Below are positions 1 to 9,188 of a stretch of DNA of 64,000 bases, in pieces. The position numbers and the translations under genes were made by a program. The stretch spans positions 2,232,001 to 2,296,000 of the forward strand of contig NZ_CP048433.1 in the NCBI RefSeq assembly GCF_010509075.1, written 5' to 3'. Source of the stretch: Collinsella aerofaciens ATCC 25986 (GTDB taxonomy: Bacteria; Actinomycetota; Coriobacteriia; Coriobacteriales; Coriobacteriaceae). Position 1 is the stretch's first letter, and each line of letters opens with the position of its first letter. The notes beneath the pieces were generated by a model that was not told the origin of the DNA, searched no databases, and saw nothing but the letters and a program-made list of their open reading frames with translations.

Positions 1-379
1 CTTCGTCACACTTGGACACCAGATACTGTACGTACTCCTCGTTGGAGTTGGCGGTGAGGGCGGTCAGCATGCGCTGGGCGTCCCAGTTGGTGGGGTCGAG
101 CGCGGCTGCCTCGCGAAGCATGTTCTCGGCAGCGGCCTCTTCTTGCTCTGCCTGGGTATCGTCAGGGATAAAGGGAATGCGGTAGTCAACGGCCTCGACC
201 ACCTTGGCAATCAGATGCCCGGCGCGGTCGCGGTCGTGCACGATGAGCGGTGCGGGGTTGCGGGTGAATTGCTCCATCAGACGCTCTACGGCGGCACCGT
301 CGGTGAGCGGGATATTGTCGCGGCGCAAGGCCTCAAGAACGAGGCGATGGCAATCCTCTTGAATGGGATCGAATGCCAT
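1..379 (-). CDS. Hypothetical protein, C-terminus outside the window
   Basis: A minus-strand reading frame begins at the ATG at 379-377 and runs off the left edge, so only about 126 N-terminal residues are visible. The start is fixed by a good ribosome binding site, AAAGGAGG, a few bases upstream. The product begins MAFDPIQEDCHRL and is soluble and acidic. Residues from about 85 (AENMLREAAALDPTNWDAQR) resemble one TPR-like helical repeat, in which short helices pack and bind other proteins. No enzyme motif is visible. The family is not recognised, and the TPR reading rests on one repeat only. Confidence 0.6.
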   Translation of the reverse strand, partial: MAFDPIQEDCHRLVLEALRRDNIPLTDGAAVERLMEQFTRNPAPLIVHDRDRAGHLIAKVVEAVDYRIPFIPDDTQAEQEEAAAENMLREAAALDPTNWDAQRMLTALTANSNEEYVQYLVSKCDE

Positions 380-879
380 GGGGCCTCCTTTGCTGCGGTT
401 AGGGTTCAGATGTTTCTATATAAGGTTCTAGTTTACCCGCATGTGGCACACCGGGGGTGCCGCACTTGGACTTGCACCTTTGCACCACGAAGTCGGATGT
501 CGCACAAATGTCGGCACCATGGACGGCCGAGTGGTATCACGGTGCCGCAAACGGTCGATTTTTGGCGGCGAACGGTGCATATTTTGGAGGGGCACAGTCC
601 TGCCCGGGATATGTAGTCAACCTTGATAAAACGTTTGCCCAGCTTGGGAGTATGGATGCCGCACAAGGGTCTTCAGGGATAGAAAAAACGTTTCATCATT
701 GGCGGCTTTAGGTGAATAACTGACCAACCAGAACGGTAAAATAGTGTTTGTCTGAGCGTTGAGACGTTTAGACATCGCGCATTGTCATCGCCGGCAACGC
801 GCAAACCGGTCCTAACGGAGCCAATTGGGTGCTCCGTTATATACGCAAGTCTAAGAGGGGCTTGTTTAGGAGGCACAGT
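380..879. other. Intergenic region with divergent promoters
   Basis: This 500-bp stretch separates the minus-strand gene on the left from the alcohol dehydrogenase on the right. Short open frames on both strands lack good ribosome binding sites and look like chance. AT-rich patches such as TATATAAGG near 417 and TAAAAT near 739 are plausible promoter parts, but no clear -35/-10 pair can be assigned. A hairpin near its right end is listed separately. Confidence 0.4.
813..839 (+). promoter_or_regulatory. Leader hairpin before the alcohol dehydrogenase
   Basis: The arms TAACGGAGC (813-821) and GCTCCGTTA (831-839) form a perfect 9-bp stem with a 9-base loop, about 40 bp before the start codon. 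No T-run follows, so it is not a standard terminator. It may be an operator or a mRNA-stabilising leader structure. The function is inferred from position only. Confidence 0.4.
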
Positions 880-2103
880 ATGGGACGTTTTACCAATCCT
901 CGCGATCTGTACTTTGGTGAGGGCGCTCGCCACGAGGTGAAGAACCTCAAGGGCAAGAAGGCCATCATCGTTTCTGGCGGCAGCTCTATGCGCCGCGGCG
1001 GGTTCCTGCAGGACGTCGAGAACGACCTTAAGGAAGGCGGCTTCGAGGTCAAGCTGTTCGAGGGCGTCGAGTCCGACCCGTCCATCGAGACGGTCATGAA
1101 GGGCGCCGAGGCCATGCGCGAGTTCGAGCCCGACTGGATTATCGCCATCGGTGGCGGCTCGCCCATCGATGCCGCTAAGGCCATGTGGGTCTTCTACGAG
1201 TATCCCGAGGAGTCCTTCGACAACATCATCCAGCCGTTCAGCTTCCCCGAGCTGCGTCAGAAGGCTCATTTCTGCGCCATCTCCTCTACCTCCGGCACCG
1301 CTACCGAGGTCACCGCGTTCTCCGTCATTACCGACTACGCCAAGGGCATCAAGTACCCGCTGGCCGACTTCAACATCACCCCTGATGTCGCCATCGTCGA
1401 CCCCGAGCTCACCTACACCATGCCCGCCAAGCTGTGCGCACACACCGGCATGGATGCTCTGACCCACTGCATGGAGGCTTACGTTTCCACTTGTGCTTCC
1501 ATGTTCACCGACGCCAACGCTCTGCACGGCATCCGCGAGATCGTCGAGTGGCTGCCCAAGTCCTATGCTGGCGACCATGAGGCCCGTCAGCACATGCACG
1601 AGGCTCAGTGCATCGCCGGTATCGCCTTCTCCTCGGGCCTGCTGGGCATCGTTCACTCCATGGCTCACAAGACCGGTGCGGCCTTTGAGAACGGCCACAT
1701 CATCCACGGTGCTGCTAACGCCATGTACCTGGGCAAGGTCATCCAGTGGAACTCCAAGGATCCCCGTGCTGCCGAGCGTTACGCTTACGTGGCCAAGGAG
1801 ATCCTGCACCTTCCCGGCGAGACCAACGAGGAGCTCATCGCTGCGCTCGTCCAGAAGATCCGCGACCTCAACGACCAGCTCAACATTCCGCAGTCCATCA
1901 AGGATTACGCGAATGGTGGCGTGAAGGTCGACGCCGAGAACCCGCAGATGGTTTCCGAGGAGGAGTTCCTCGCCAAGCTGCCCGAGATCGCCGCGAACGC
2001 TGAGCAGGACGCCTGCACGCCCGAGAACCCGCGTGAGACCAAGGCTGCCGACTTCGAGAAGATCCTCAAGGCCTGCTACTACGACACCGACATCGATTTC
2101 TAA
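880..2103 (+). CDS. Iron-containing alcohol dehydrogenase
   Basis: A cytoplasmic NAD(P)-dependent group III alcohol dehydrogenase of 407 residues. It should reduce aldehydes to alcohols, or the reverse, in fermentation. The nucleotide-binding motif GGGSPIDAAK lies at residues 91-100. Iron ligands are expected from the FucO/butanol dehydrogenase family at D192 and H196 (GMDALTHC), H259 (GIVHSMAH) and H273 (NGH). The start at ATG 880 is preferred over an in-frame ATG 51 bp upstream because TTTAGGAGG precedes it at the usual distance and the homologous N-terminus begins MGRFTNPRDLYFGEG. The next gene is a glycerol dehydrogenase, but a strong terminator separates them. The exact substrate (butanol, propanediol or lactaldehyde) cannot be told. 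Confidence 0.93.
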   Translation: MGRFTNPRDLYFGEGARHEVKNLKGKKAIIVSGGSSMRRGGFLQDVENDLKEGGFEVKLFEGVESDPSIETVMKGAEAMREFEPDWIIAIGGGSPIDAAKAMWVFYEYPEESFDNIIQPFSFPELRQKAHFCAISSTSGTATEVTAFSVITDYAKGIKYPLADFNITPDVAIVDPELTYTMPAKLCAHTGMDALTHCMEAYVSTCASMFTDANALHGIREIVEWLPKSYAGDHEARQHMHEAQCIAGIAFSSGLLGIVHSMAHKTGAAFENGHIIHGAANAMYLGKVIQWNSKDPRAAERYAYVAKEILHLPGETNEELIAALVQKIRDLNDQLNIPQSIKDYANGGVKVDAENPQMVSEEEFLAKLPEIAANAEQDACTPENPRETKAADFEKILKACYYDTDIDF

Positions 2104-2125
2104 TCGACTCTTGTTATCGTAACGA

Positions 2126-2166
2126 GGGGCTCCGCACGTATCTGTACGGAGCCCCTTTCTTTTTTC
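2126..2166 (+). terminator. Rho-independent terminator after the alcohol dehydrogenase
   Basis: The arms GGGGCTCCG (2126-2134) and CGGAGCCCC (2147-2155) are followed by a T-rich run. This closes the alcohol dehydrogenase transcript before gldA. Confidence 0.9.
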
Positions 2167-2186
2167 TTTTAGAGAATGGGATAGTT

Positions 2187-3287
2187 ATGGCTGCAATTTT
2201 CAATAGCCCCAGCAAGTACATCCAGGGTCCGGACGAGCTCGCCAAGCTCGGCTCCTATGTCGAGCCGCTCGGCGCTAAGGCCCTCGTCATCGTGACGCCT
2301 TCGGGCAAGAAGCGCGTCGGTGCCAAGATCGAGGGCGGCTTTGCCGAGGCTAAGGCCGAGCTGCTGTTTGAGGACTTTAACGGCGAGTGCTCCAAGGGCG
2401 AGGTCGATCGCCTGGTTGCGCTCGCTCGCGACAACGGTTGCGACATCATCGTCGGCGTCGGTGGCGGCAAGATCCTCGACACTGCCAAGGCCGTTGCCTA
2501 CTACCTGGAGTCCCCGGTTATCATTTGCCCCACCATCGCCTCGACCGATGCGCCGTGCTCGGCACTTTCGGTGCTCTACACCGACGACGGCCAGTTCGAT
2601 AAGTACCTATTCCTTAAGGCAAACCCCAACATTGTCCTGATGGATACGACGGTTATCGCGGCGAGCCCGGTGCGCCTGACGGTTTCCGGTATGGGCGATG
2701 CACTCGCAACCTACTTTGAGGCCCAGGCTACGCATGATGCCGACGGTGGCACTTGCGCCGGCGGTAAGGGCGGAATGGCCGGTCTGGCGCTCGCCAAGCT
2801 CTGCTACGAGACGCTTATGGCCGATGGCGTCAAGGCCAAGGTTGCGCTGGAGAAGGGTGCGCTCACGCCTGCCGTCGAGCACATCATTGAGGCCAACACG
2901 CTGCTTTCGGGCATTGGCTTTGAGAGCTCGGGCCTTGCTGCTGCTCATGCCATCCACAATGGCCTGACGATGCTGCCCGAGTGCCACAGCATGTATCACG
3001 GCGAGAAGGTCGCCTTTGGCACCATCGTCCAGCTGGTACTCGAGGATGCCCCGACCGAGAAGCTTGAGGAAGTCTTGGGCTTCTGCATTGAGCTGGGCCT
3101 GCCGGTCACGATGAAGGAACTTGGCGTTGCCGAGCTTACGCGCGAGCAGGCCATGGTCGTTGCCGAGGCCGCCTGCGCGCCCGATGACACTATGTGCAAT
3201 ATGCCGTTTGAGGTGACGCCCGAGATGGTCGCAAACGCCATCCTGGGTGCCGACGCGCTGGGCCACTACTATCTCATGGATGAGTAA
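2187..3287 (+). CDS. gldA: Glycerol dehydrogenase
   Basis: A zinc-dependent, NAD-linked glycerol dehydrogenase of 366 residues, the usual family length. It oxidises glycerol to dihydroxyacetone in the cytoplasm. The NAD-binding motif GVGGGKILDTAK lies near residues 90-101. The zinc ligands of the family are all present: D171 in SGMGDALA, H254 in AAAHAIHNG and H271 in MYHGEKVAFG. The start ATG at 2187 gives the standard N-terminus; the upstream GAGAATGGGAT is a weak ribosome binding site. A terminator lies on each side, so this is probably a single-gene transcript. A second, disrupted copy follows directly, which suggests an old duplication. Confidence 0.95.
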   Translation: MAAIFNSPSKYIQGPDELAKLGSYVEPLGAKALVIVTPSGKKRVGAKIEGGFAEAKAELLFEDFNGECSKGEVDRLVALARDNGCDIIVGVGGGKILDTAKAVAYYLESPVIICPTIASTDAPCSALSVLYTDDGQFDKYLFLKANPNIVLMDTTVIAASPVRLTVSGMGDALATYFEAQATHDADGGTCAGGKGGMAGLALAKLCYETLMADGVKAKVALEKGALTPAVEHIIEANTLLSGIGFESSGLAAAHAIHNGLTMLPECHSMYHGEKVAFGTIVQLVLEDAPTEKLEEVLGFCIELGLPVTMKELGVAELTREQAMVVAEAACAPDDTMCNMPFEVTPEMVANAILGADALGHYYLMDE

Positions 3288-3301
3288 ATCAAGCTAAGGA
3301 A

Positions 3302-3335
3302 GGGGCAAAGCCAGCAGATGGCTTTGCCCCTTTTT
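3302..3335 (+). terminator. Rho-independent terminator after gldA
   Basis: A perfect 12-bp stem, GGGGCAAAGCCA (3302-3313) with TGGCTTTGCCCC (3319-3330), is followed by TTTTT. Confidence 0.95.
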
Positions 3336-3400
3336 GCTATGGTGCAAAGGGGGCAGGTTAGTTTGCACCAATCGTTGTTTGATGAAGGGCGGATTCTCGT

Positions 3401-4468
3401 ATGGCGCTTCCCATGGTTTATGACGGTCCCGGCCGGTATGTTCAGGGGCCGGGCGAACTTTCGCGTCAGGGCAGGTATTTGTCATGGTTGGGCTGCGCTG
3501 CCTATGTCTTGTTTGACCAGGGCACCGAGGATCGGCTGTGCAGGCAGATCGTCGATGGATTTCTGGATGAAAATCTAAGCGAGCCGTTCTTTAAGATTTA
3601 TGACGGTCCGTGTACGGAAGAGGCCGTTGTAAAAATGGCTAAGGAAGCCTAGGCTGAGTATTGCGACATGGTGGTGGGTATTGGCGGTGGCAAGATGCTC
3701 GATATCGCAAAGGTCGTTGCGTTTTATGCCGAGCTGCCGTTGTGCGTATGCCCCACGGCGGCCTCGATGGATGGTCCGTGCAGCGCGATTTCGGTGCTGT
3801 ATCACGAGGATGGGTCGTTCGACCGCTACCTGATGCTCGAGAAGAATCCAGACCTGGTCGTGGTCGATACTAACGTGGTCGCGGCTGCCCCACTGCGTAT
3901 GACGGTTGCTGGTATGGGCGATGCGCTGGCAACGTATTTCGAGGCGCGTTCGTGTGCCGCGGCGCACGGCACCAACGAACACGGCGGCGCGCCGGGGCAC
4001 TTGGCTCTGGTTGCGGCTCGCGCCTGCTACGACACGCTCATCGAGTGCGGTGTGGCTGCTAAGCGCGACCTCAAGAAGGGTCGTACATCACCGGCGGTTG
4101 AGCGCCTGATCGAGTGCAATATTCTGCTCTCGGGCGTCGGTTTTGAGAGCGGTGGCTTGGCGTTGGCGCACGCCATCGCCAACGGTCTGACGATTCTGCC
4201 CGAGTGCAAGGCCATGCATGGCGAGGCCGTGGCATTTGGGCTGGTGGTGCAGCTGCGCCTGGAGCGCGCGCCCGAGCTTGATCAGGTGCTCGAGTTTTGC
4301 CAGCGCGTTGGTCTGCCGACGACGCTCGCGGAGCTGGGCCTTGGCGAGATTTCCGATACCGATTTGCGGGATGTTGCAAATGCGGTCTTTAGAAACGAGC
4401 GTAACATGGCCAACGAGCAGGCCAAGGTGACCAAACAAAAGCTCGTGCAGCTCATGTGCGAGGCATAG
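3401..4468 (+). pseudogene. Second glycerol dehydrogenase, interrupted by an in-frame TAG
   Basis: The frame from ATG 3401 to the stop at 4466-4468 encodes a second GldA-type protein of about 355 residues, but codon 84 is TAG (3650-3652). Both halves are in the same frame and align with the intact copy. The first half has the N-terminal strand-helix part. The second has VVGIGGGKMLDIAK, the zinc-binding aspartate in AGMGDALA, the first histidine in LALAHAIANG and the second in AMHGEAVAFG. One base change would restore the gene. The ATG at 3668 could restart translation but has no evident ribosome binding site and would lack the first fold elements. A sequencing error or suppression of TAG are alternatives. 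Confidence 0.85.
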
Positions 4469-4619
4469 TCTGGCGCTTGATTGACCTTGTGCGATCGAGG
4501 CGGCGATAGGCCATGGGCTATTTGCCGCAAAGATGCTCCGCGTGTAATTTGCCCGAGGCGTGGGCCGATAGCGTATCATTATCTCTTGCTTGTTTGCACT
4601 GCTCAGGGAGGGGCCGCGC

Positions 4620-5873
4620 ATGGCGCAGGAACACGATCTGTTTGATGACATTATCGAGATCAGCAAGGGTTTCGACTTTCTTAAAAACCCGCTTGGCGGT
4701 GTGACCGATGCACTCGATCCGTCGGCGCCGCAGTGGAATCCTGCCGACTATAAGGAGCGTCCGCGCGGCAACACCATTCCGTGCCTGGCCTGCAAAAACG
4801 AAAAGAGCGGCTGCACCGCGTGCATGGACGTGTGCCCGGTGAATGCCATTGAGATCGAGGAAGATGCTATCGAGATTCTCGACAGCTGCCGTAAGTGCGG
4901 CCTGTGCGCCGCTGCTTGCCCGACGGAGGCGATCATCTCTCCGCGCCTTGCACCCAAAAACGTCTACGACGACATTGTCTCGGCGGCTACGAGCCACGAG
5001 ACCGCCTACGTTACCTGCACGCGTGCCCTTAAGCGCATGCCGCGCGAGAACGAGGTTGTTGTCGCCTGTGTGGGCGATATTACGGCCGAGACCTGGTTCT
5101 CGGTGCTGGCCGATTATCCCAACGTGAGCGTGTACCTGCCGCTGGGCGTGTGCGATAAGTGCCGTAACACCGGTGGCGAGGACATCCTGGGCGAGGCCAT
5201 TGCCACCGCCGAGGAGTGGGCGGGCACAGGCATGGGTCTGGAGGTCGATCCCAAGAGCCTCAAGTGCCATAAGCGCCGCGAGTACGAGCGCAAGGAGTAC
5301 ATGGAAAAGATCGCCCGCACCACGGGTCTGACCGTGACCAAGCTCAACCCGGCAACGGCGGCGCTGGCCTCGGTGACGCAGAAGCTCAAAGCCCACCGCC
5401 ACCAGATTACCCAGCTCGAGCGTACGCTCAACACCATGTGCGGCACCACGACGACCAAGCGTCGCCGTACGCTCACGCACGGTCGCCAGCTGGTGCTCTC
5501 AACACTGCAGAACCATCCCGAGCTTGCCCAGAACATGCAGGTGAGCACGCCGGAGTGCGATTTTGACAAGTGCACGTCGTGCGGCGAGTGCGTCAATGTA
5601 TGTCCCACGTTCGCCTGCGATTTGGTGGGAAGCGGCCGCTTTGCGTTGGAGTCCACGTATTGTTTGGGCTGCGGTGCCTGCGTCAAGGTGTGCCCCGAGC
5701 ATGCGCTCAAGTTAGTTGAGCACGACGCGTCCAATCTGGTCGTCGTCGATCCCGAGGCAGAGGAAAAGGCCGCCCAGAAGGCAAAGGCCCACGAAGAGGC
5801 CCAGAAGGTCAAGGCAGAGGCAAAGGCCAAGCTCGACAAGATGCTCGACCAAGTGGAGAAGCTCGCGGACTAG
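4620..5873 (+). CDS. Four-cluster 4Fe-4S ferredoxin-like protein
   Basis: A 417-residue cytoplasmic electron-transfer protein with two separate pairs of 4Fe-4S motifs. The N-terminal pair lies near residues 55-105 (CTACMDVCP and CRKCGLCAAACP). The second pair lies near 315-365 (CDKC/CTSCGECVNVCP-type and CLGCGACVKVCP). Between them is a domain of about 200 residues with its own CDKC pair. The C-terminal 45 residues are a charged Ala/Lys/Glu helix. The start ATG 4620 follows AGGGAGGGG; an upstream in-frame ATG at 4590 has none. No oxidoreductase partner lies beside it, so its donor and acceptor are unknown. It is probably part of anaerobic redox metabolism. Confidence 0.8.
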   Translation: MAQEHDLFDDIIEISKGFDFLKNPLGGVTDALDPSAPQWNPADYKERPRGNTIPCLACKNEKSGCTACMDVCPVNAIEIEEDAIEILDSCRKCGLCAAACPTEAIISPRLAPKNVYDDIVSAATSHETAYVTCTRALKRMPRENEVVVACVGDITAETWFSVLADYPNVSVYLPLGVCDKCRNTGGEDILGEAIATAEEWAGTGMGLEVDPKSLKCHKRREYERKEYMEKIARTTGLTVTKLNPATAALASVTQKLKAHRHQITQLERTLNTMCGTTTTKRRRTLTHGRQLVLSTLQNHPELAQNMQVSTPECDFDKCTSCGECVNVCPTFACDLVGSGRFALESTYCLGCGACVKVCPEHALKLVEHDASNLVVVDPEAEEKAAQKAKAHEEAQKVKAEAKAKLDKMLDQVEKLAD

Positions 5874-5987
5874 CTAGCGACCCTAATCTCTGCTTCATTT
5901 GCGCCGCCGTGGTGTCCGGGTTCGCCCGGATGCTGCGGCGGCGCTATACTTATGCAGTTTGAAGTACCTGTATCAAAAGGAGCTGTC

Positions 5988-7064
5988 GTGTCCCTTTCCA
6001 TCGGTATCGTGGGCCTGCCCAACGTGGGCAAGTCGACGCTGTTCACCGCGCTTACCAAAAAGACCGGCCTTGCCGCCAACTACCCGTTTGCCACGATCGA
6101 CCCCAACGTGGGTATCGTCGACGTGCCCGATAGCCGCCTGCAAAAGCTCGCCGACATCGTCAACCCGGGTCGCATTGTGCCGGCGACGGTCGAGTTCGTC
6201 GACATCGCAGGTCTGGTGAAGGGCGCTAACGAGGGCGAGGGTCTGGGCAACCAGTTCCTGGCAAACATCCGCGAGACCGATGCCATCTGCGAGGTCGTGC
6301 GCTACTTTAAGGACCCCAACGTCATGCGTGAGGTGGGCCGCACGGGCGAGTTCGTCGATCCCGCCGGCGATGCCGACACCATCATGACCGAGCTCATCTT
6401 GGCCGACATGGGCACGCTTGAGAAGCAGCTGCCCAAGCTCGAGAAGGAGGCCAAGCGCGACAAGGAGCTCATGCCCAAGTTTGAGGTCGCCAAGCGCCTG
6501 CTTGCCTGGCTCAACGAGGGTAAGCGCGCCGCGTCCATGGAGATGACCGACGAGGAGCGCGCCGCTGCCAAGGGCCTGTTCCTGCTCACCATGAAGCCCA
6601 TCCTGTATGTGGCCAACGTAGACGAGGATATGCTCAACGAGGACCTGGCGCCCATCGATGGCGTCAAGCCGTTGCCCATCTGCGCCAAGATCGAGGCCGA
6701 GCTTTCCGAGCTCGATCCCGAGGATGCGGCCGACTACCTGGAGAGCTTGGGCCTGGAGCAGCCCGGTCTGGACGTGCTCGCGCAGGCGGCCTATAAGCTG
6801 CTCGGTCTGCAGTCGTTCTTTACGGCCGGCGAGATGGAGGTCAAGGCCTGGACGGTTCGTCGGGGCGCAACCGCCCCGCAGGCTGCCGGCGTCATCCACA
6901 CCGACTTTGAGCGCGGCTTTATTAAGGCCGAGGTCATTGGCTATGACGACTACATCGAGCTCGGCGGCGAGCAGGGCGCCAAGGCCGCCGGCAAGCTGCG
7001 CATCGAGGGCAAAGAGTATGTCATGGCCGATGGCGACGTCGTACACTTCCGCTTTAACGTGTAA
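5988..7064 (+). CDS. ychF: Redox-regulated ATPase/GTPase YchF
   Basis: A ribosome-associated P-loop NTPase of the Obg family, 358 residues, close to the usual 363. It preferentially hydrolyses ATP and acts in translation and stress response. The P-loop GLPNVGKST lies near residues 8-16, followed by the family motif [10 protein letters not shown]. The Walker B-type DIAGLVKGA and the C-terminal TGS domain ([17 protein letters not shown] onward) are complete. The GTG start at 5988 is chosen because AAAAGGAG precedes it and the product then begins [14 protein letters not shown] as in homologues. An ATG 36 bp upstream would add residues not found in the family. Confidence 0.97.
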   Translation: MSLSIGIVGLPNVGKSTLFTALTKKTGLAANYPFATIDPNVGIVDVPDSRLQKLADIVNPGRIVPATVEFVDIAGLVKGANEGEGLGNQFLANIRETDAICEVVRYFKDPNVMREVGRTGEFVDPAGDADTIMTELILADMGTLEKQLPKLEKEAKRDKELMPKFEVAKRLLAWLNEGKRAASMEMTDEERAAAKGLFLLTMKPILYVANVDEDMLNEDLAPIDGVKPLPICAKIEAELSELDPEDAADYLESLGLEQPGLDVLAQAAYKLLGLQSFFTAGEMEVKAWTVRRGATAPQAAGVIHTDFERGFIKAEVIGYDDYIELGGEQGAKAAGKLRIEGKEYVMADGDVVHFRFNV

Positions 7065-7075
7065 GGACGACGCGC

Positions 7076-7459
7076 ATGTTCAAATATGGCAAAAAAGCTG
7101 GCTACATGGGCATCGCGCTGCTGGTGCTTGCGGTGCTTCCGCTGGTGGTCGCAGCGTTTGTGATCCCCAACATTGGTCCCGAGGTGGCAACGAAGTTTAA
7201 TGCCGCCGGCGAGGTGACGCGCTGGGGCAAGAGCTACGAGCTGCTGGCACTTCCGGTGCTCAACCTGCTGTTGAGCGTGGCGACGTACTTTACGGCGGGA
7301 CGCCAGGCTAAAAACAATGATGACTCCGTCGCCATGGCGCGTATCGTGTGCGAGCGCTACCTGCGCAACGGTTGTATCACGGGTGTGTTCCTCAACGTGA
7401 TCAACGTTTACTTTATGTACTCGGCGATTACCGGAACGGGCTTTGGCTTCGGCTTTTAG
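7076..7459 (+). CDS. DUF1648-domain small membrane protein
   Basis: A 127-residue protein with three hydrophobic segments, at about 12-32, 60-76 and 105-124. The region after the first (VATKFNAAGEVTRWGKS) matches the short extracytoplasmic motif of DUF1648, found in SdpI-like immunity proteins and related membrane proteins. It starts 11 bp after ychF and is probably co-transcribed with it. It lacks the rest of SdpI, so it is a DUF1648-only protein; its function is unknown. Confidence 0.7.
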   Translation: MFKYGKKAGYMGIALLVLAVLPLVVAAFVIPNIGPEVATKFNAAGEVTRWGKSYELLALPVLNLLLSVATYFTAGRQAKNNDDSVAMARIVCERYLRNGCITGVFLNVINVYFMYSAITGTGFGFGF

Positions 7460-7468
7460 GTTGCACCT

Positions 7469-7858
7469 TTAGGCGACGAGCCTACAAGCAAATTCGATGG
7501 CTGCTGCGAGGCCGCCGCTCGATCGTGGTTTAAAGACCATGTCGGCGGCGGCCTCGTTTTCGTATCCGGCACCGCGAAGGGCGAGCGCGATACCGGCTTC
7601 CAAGAGAAGGGGCAGGCCGCGTTGGCTGGTTGCAATTACGGCAGCTTGATTGAGCGAGCAACTGTGCGTCTGGCATTGGATGGCAAGTTCGCCTTGCGCC
7701 GGGCAAGGGACCAGAACAGCGGCGACGCGACTTGATAGCAATGCAAATGCCGTGCGCTCATCGGGCGAAAGGCATGCAGCTTCAACGACGACGAGCTTGG
7801 GCGGCGCGCTGTTTGTGCGAAGCGTAGTTCGGTGCATGCGGACCGAAGAACCCGACAT
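7469..7858 (-). CDS. Hypothetical protein divergent from a small XRE regulator
   Basis: A 129-residue soluble protein, start ATG 7858-7856, chosen for the CAGGAG site just upstream. An in-frame TTG at 7882 lies inside the palindrome and is unlikely. The product has a central region rich in Ala/Val/Leu (LLSSRVAAVLVPCPAQ) and no known motif. It shares an intergenic region with the XRE protein at 7935, and the palindrome between them suggests that protein controls it. Convergent with the DUF1648 gene, with 9 bp between stops. Function unknown. Confidence 0.6.
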   Translation of the reverse strand: MSGSSVRMHRTTLRTNSAPPKLVVVEAACLSPDERTAFALLSSRVAAVLVPCPAQGELAIQCQTHSCSLNQAAVIATSQRGLPLLLEAGIALALRGAGYENEAAADMVFKPRSSGGLAAAIEFACRLVA

Positions 7859-7881
7859 AGAAAACTCCTGTGTATTCGGCA

Positions 7882-7905
7882 AAACGTAAACTATAGTTTA
7901 CGTTT
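7882..7905. promoter_or_regulatory. Perfect 24-bp palindrome, probable operator
   Basis: The arms AAACGTAAACTA (7882-7893) and TAGTTTACGTTT (7894-7905) are exact reverse complements. The site lies between two divergent genes, one of which encodes an XRE-type DNA-binding protein. Autoregulation plus control of the divergent gene is the likely reading. Confidence 0.8.
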
Positions 7906-7934
7906 ATGTTCGGCTCCATTTCAAACTCGTCTGC

Positions 7935-8153
7935 ATGGACGAACGCGCGGAACAGATTCTTGGCAGGCGGGTCGAAGAGACACGCAGAGACCTTGGCATC
8001 TCCAAGGTTGATTTTTGTGTGGCGACAGGAATCAGCCGACCCTACCTCGACCGAATCGAAGGCGGGACGGCAAATTTCACGCTCAAGGTTCTATTTAAGA
8101 TCGCACCCGCACTCGGCATGACGGTGTCAGAGCTTCTCGAGGGCATCGAATAG
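7935..8153 (+). CDS. Small XRE-family helix-turn-helix regulator
   Basis: A 72-residue single-domain DNA-binding protein. The Cro/CI fold covers nearly the whole chain, with the recognition helix near residues 28-45 (FCVATGISRPYLDRIEGG) and a closing helix ending ELLEGIE. It has no sensor domain, so it may act as a constitutive repressor. The 24-bp palindrome about 30 bp upstream is the obvious binding site. It is divergent from the hypothetical gene at 7469-7858 and convergent with ansA. Confidence 0.85.
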   Translation: MDERAEQILGRRVEETRRDLGISKVDFCVATGISRPYLDRIEGGTANFTLKVLFKIAPALGMTVSELLEGIE

Positions 8154-8174
8154 AAGATGCCTATTGACCGGTGG

Positions 8175-9188
8175 TTACACCATCGGGATACGGTCGTGGT
8201 TGACTTGGCTGTAGAACAGGCGCTGAATCTCTGCCGCATCACGTGACTGACCGAGCGCCCACATGGTTTTGGCCACGAGCGTCTCGGTGGTCATGTCGTC
8301 GCCGCGCAAAATACCCGGATGATCGGCGTAAGCTCGGCCGACCTCATAAACACCCAGGTCAAGGCCCTCCTCGGGGACCTGCGTGGTCATAACGACAGTA
8401 CGGCCCGAATCAACCCAGCGAAAAATCGCCTCCTGGAATGACTCGCCCGACTCACCAAACTCGGGGATACCGCCAATGCCAAAGGTCTCCAGAATCACGG
8501 CGTCGTAGCTATCGGCAAGGGCGTCGAGGATGCCCGGGTTCACGCCGGGCGTGAGCTTAAGGACAAACACGCGTGGGTCGATGCTGTCGTAGAAACGAAC
8601 TGGGTTTTCGCCCTGATGCGTGCCGTGGAGCCCGTTGCGCACAATACGGTCGTTGCGGATATAGGCGATGGGCGGATAGTTGACGCTAATGAACGCGTTA
8701 AAGCTCATGGTGCGCTGTTTGCGGGCGCGCGTGCCGGCAATGGCTACGCCGCCAAACACGATCGAGACGTCGTGCGAATTCTCGTCGAGCGCATAGAGCA
8801 AGCTTTGATACAGATTGAGCTTGGCGTCGGTAAAGGGGTTGCCCATAGGCTTTTGCGAGCCGGTGAGCACGATGGGCTTGGGGCTGTCCTGGATCAGGTA
8901 GGAAAGCGCCGCCGCGGTGTAGCTCATGGTGTCGGTGCCGTGCAGAATCACGAAGCCGTCGTGGTCGGCATAACCCTTGACGACGACGTCGCGGATACGC
9001 ATCCAGTCACTGGGGCGCATATTGGTGCTGTCGATGTTCATGGGCTGCACCACGTCAAGCTTGCAGAGGCCCGAGATCTCGGGGACGCTCTGGGCGAGCT
9101 CCTCACCGGTCAGGGCGGGAGAGAGGCCGTTGCCGTCCTCGGTCGATGCGATGGTGCCGCCCGTGGCGATGAGAAGGATGCGCTTCAT
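8175..9188 (-). CDS. ansA: L-asparaginase, type I
   Basis: A cytoplasmic asparaginase of 337 residues that hydrolyses L-asparagine to aspartate and ammonia. The catalytic threonines are T12 in ATGGTIAST and T85 in LHGTDTMSYT, with D86 beside the latter. There is no signal peptide, so it is the cytosolic type rather than the periplasmic AnsB type. The start is ATG 9188-9186 after AGGAAT; an upstream in-frame start at 9260 would add 24 unrelated residues. It stands alone on the minus strand, divergent from guaA. Confidence 0.95.
   Translation of the reverse strand: MKRILLIATGGTIASTEDGNGLSPALTGEELAQSVPEISGLCKLDVVQPMNIDSTNMRPSDWMRIRDVVVKGYADHDGFVILHGTDTMSYTAAALSYLIQDSPKPIVLTGSQKPMGNPFTDAKLNLYQSLLYALDENSHDVSIVFGGVAIAGTRARKQRTMSFNAFISVNYPPIAYIRNDRIVRNGLHGTHQGENPVRFYDSIDPRVFVLKLTPGVNPGILDALADSYDAVILETFGIGGIPEFGESGESFQEAIFRWVDSGRTVVMTTQVPEEGLDLGVYEVGRAYADHPGILRGDDMTTETLVAKTMWALGQSRDAAEIQRLFYSQVNHDRIPMV

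Noticed and set aside
829-879. ATG at 829 as start of the alcohol dehydrogenase
   Set aside because: It would add 17 residues not found in the family, and the strong ribosome binding site lies before ATG 880.
673-1809. Long minus-strand frame opposite the alcohol dehydrogenase
   Set aside because: It is a codon-bias shadow of the dehydrogenase gene with no ribosome binding site or recognisable product; the same applies to other long antisense frames over guaA, ychF, the transfer genes and the ABC genes.
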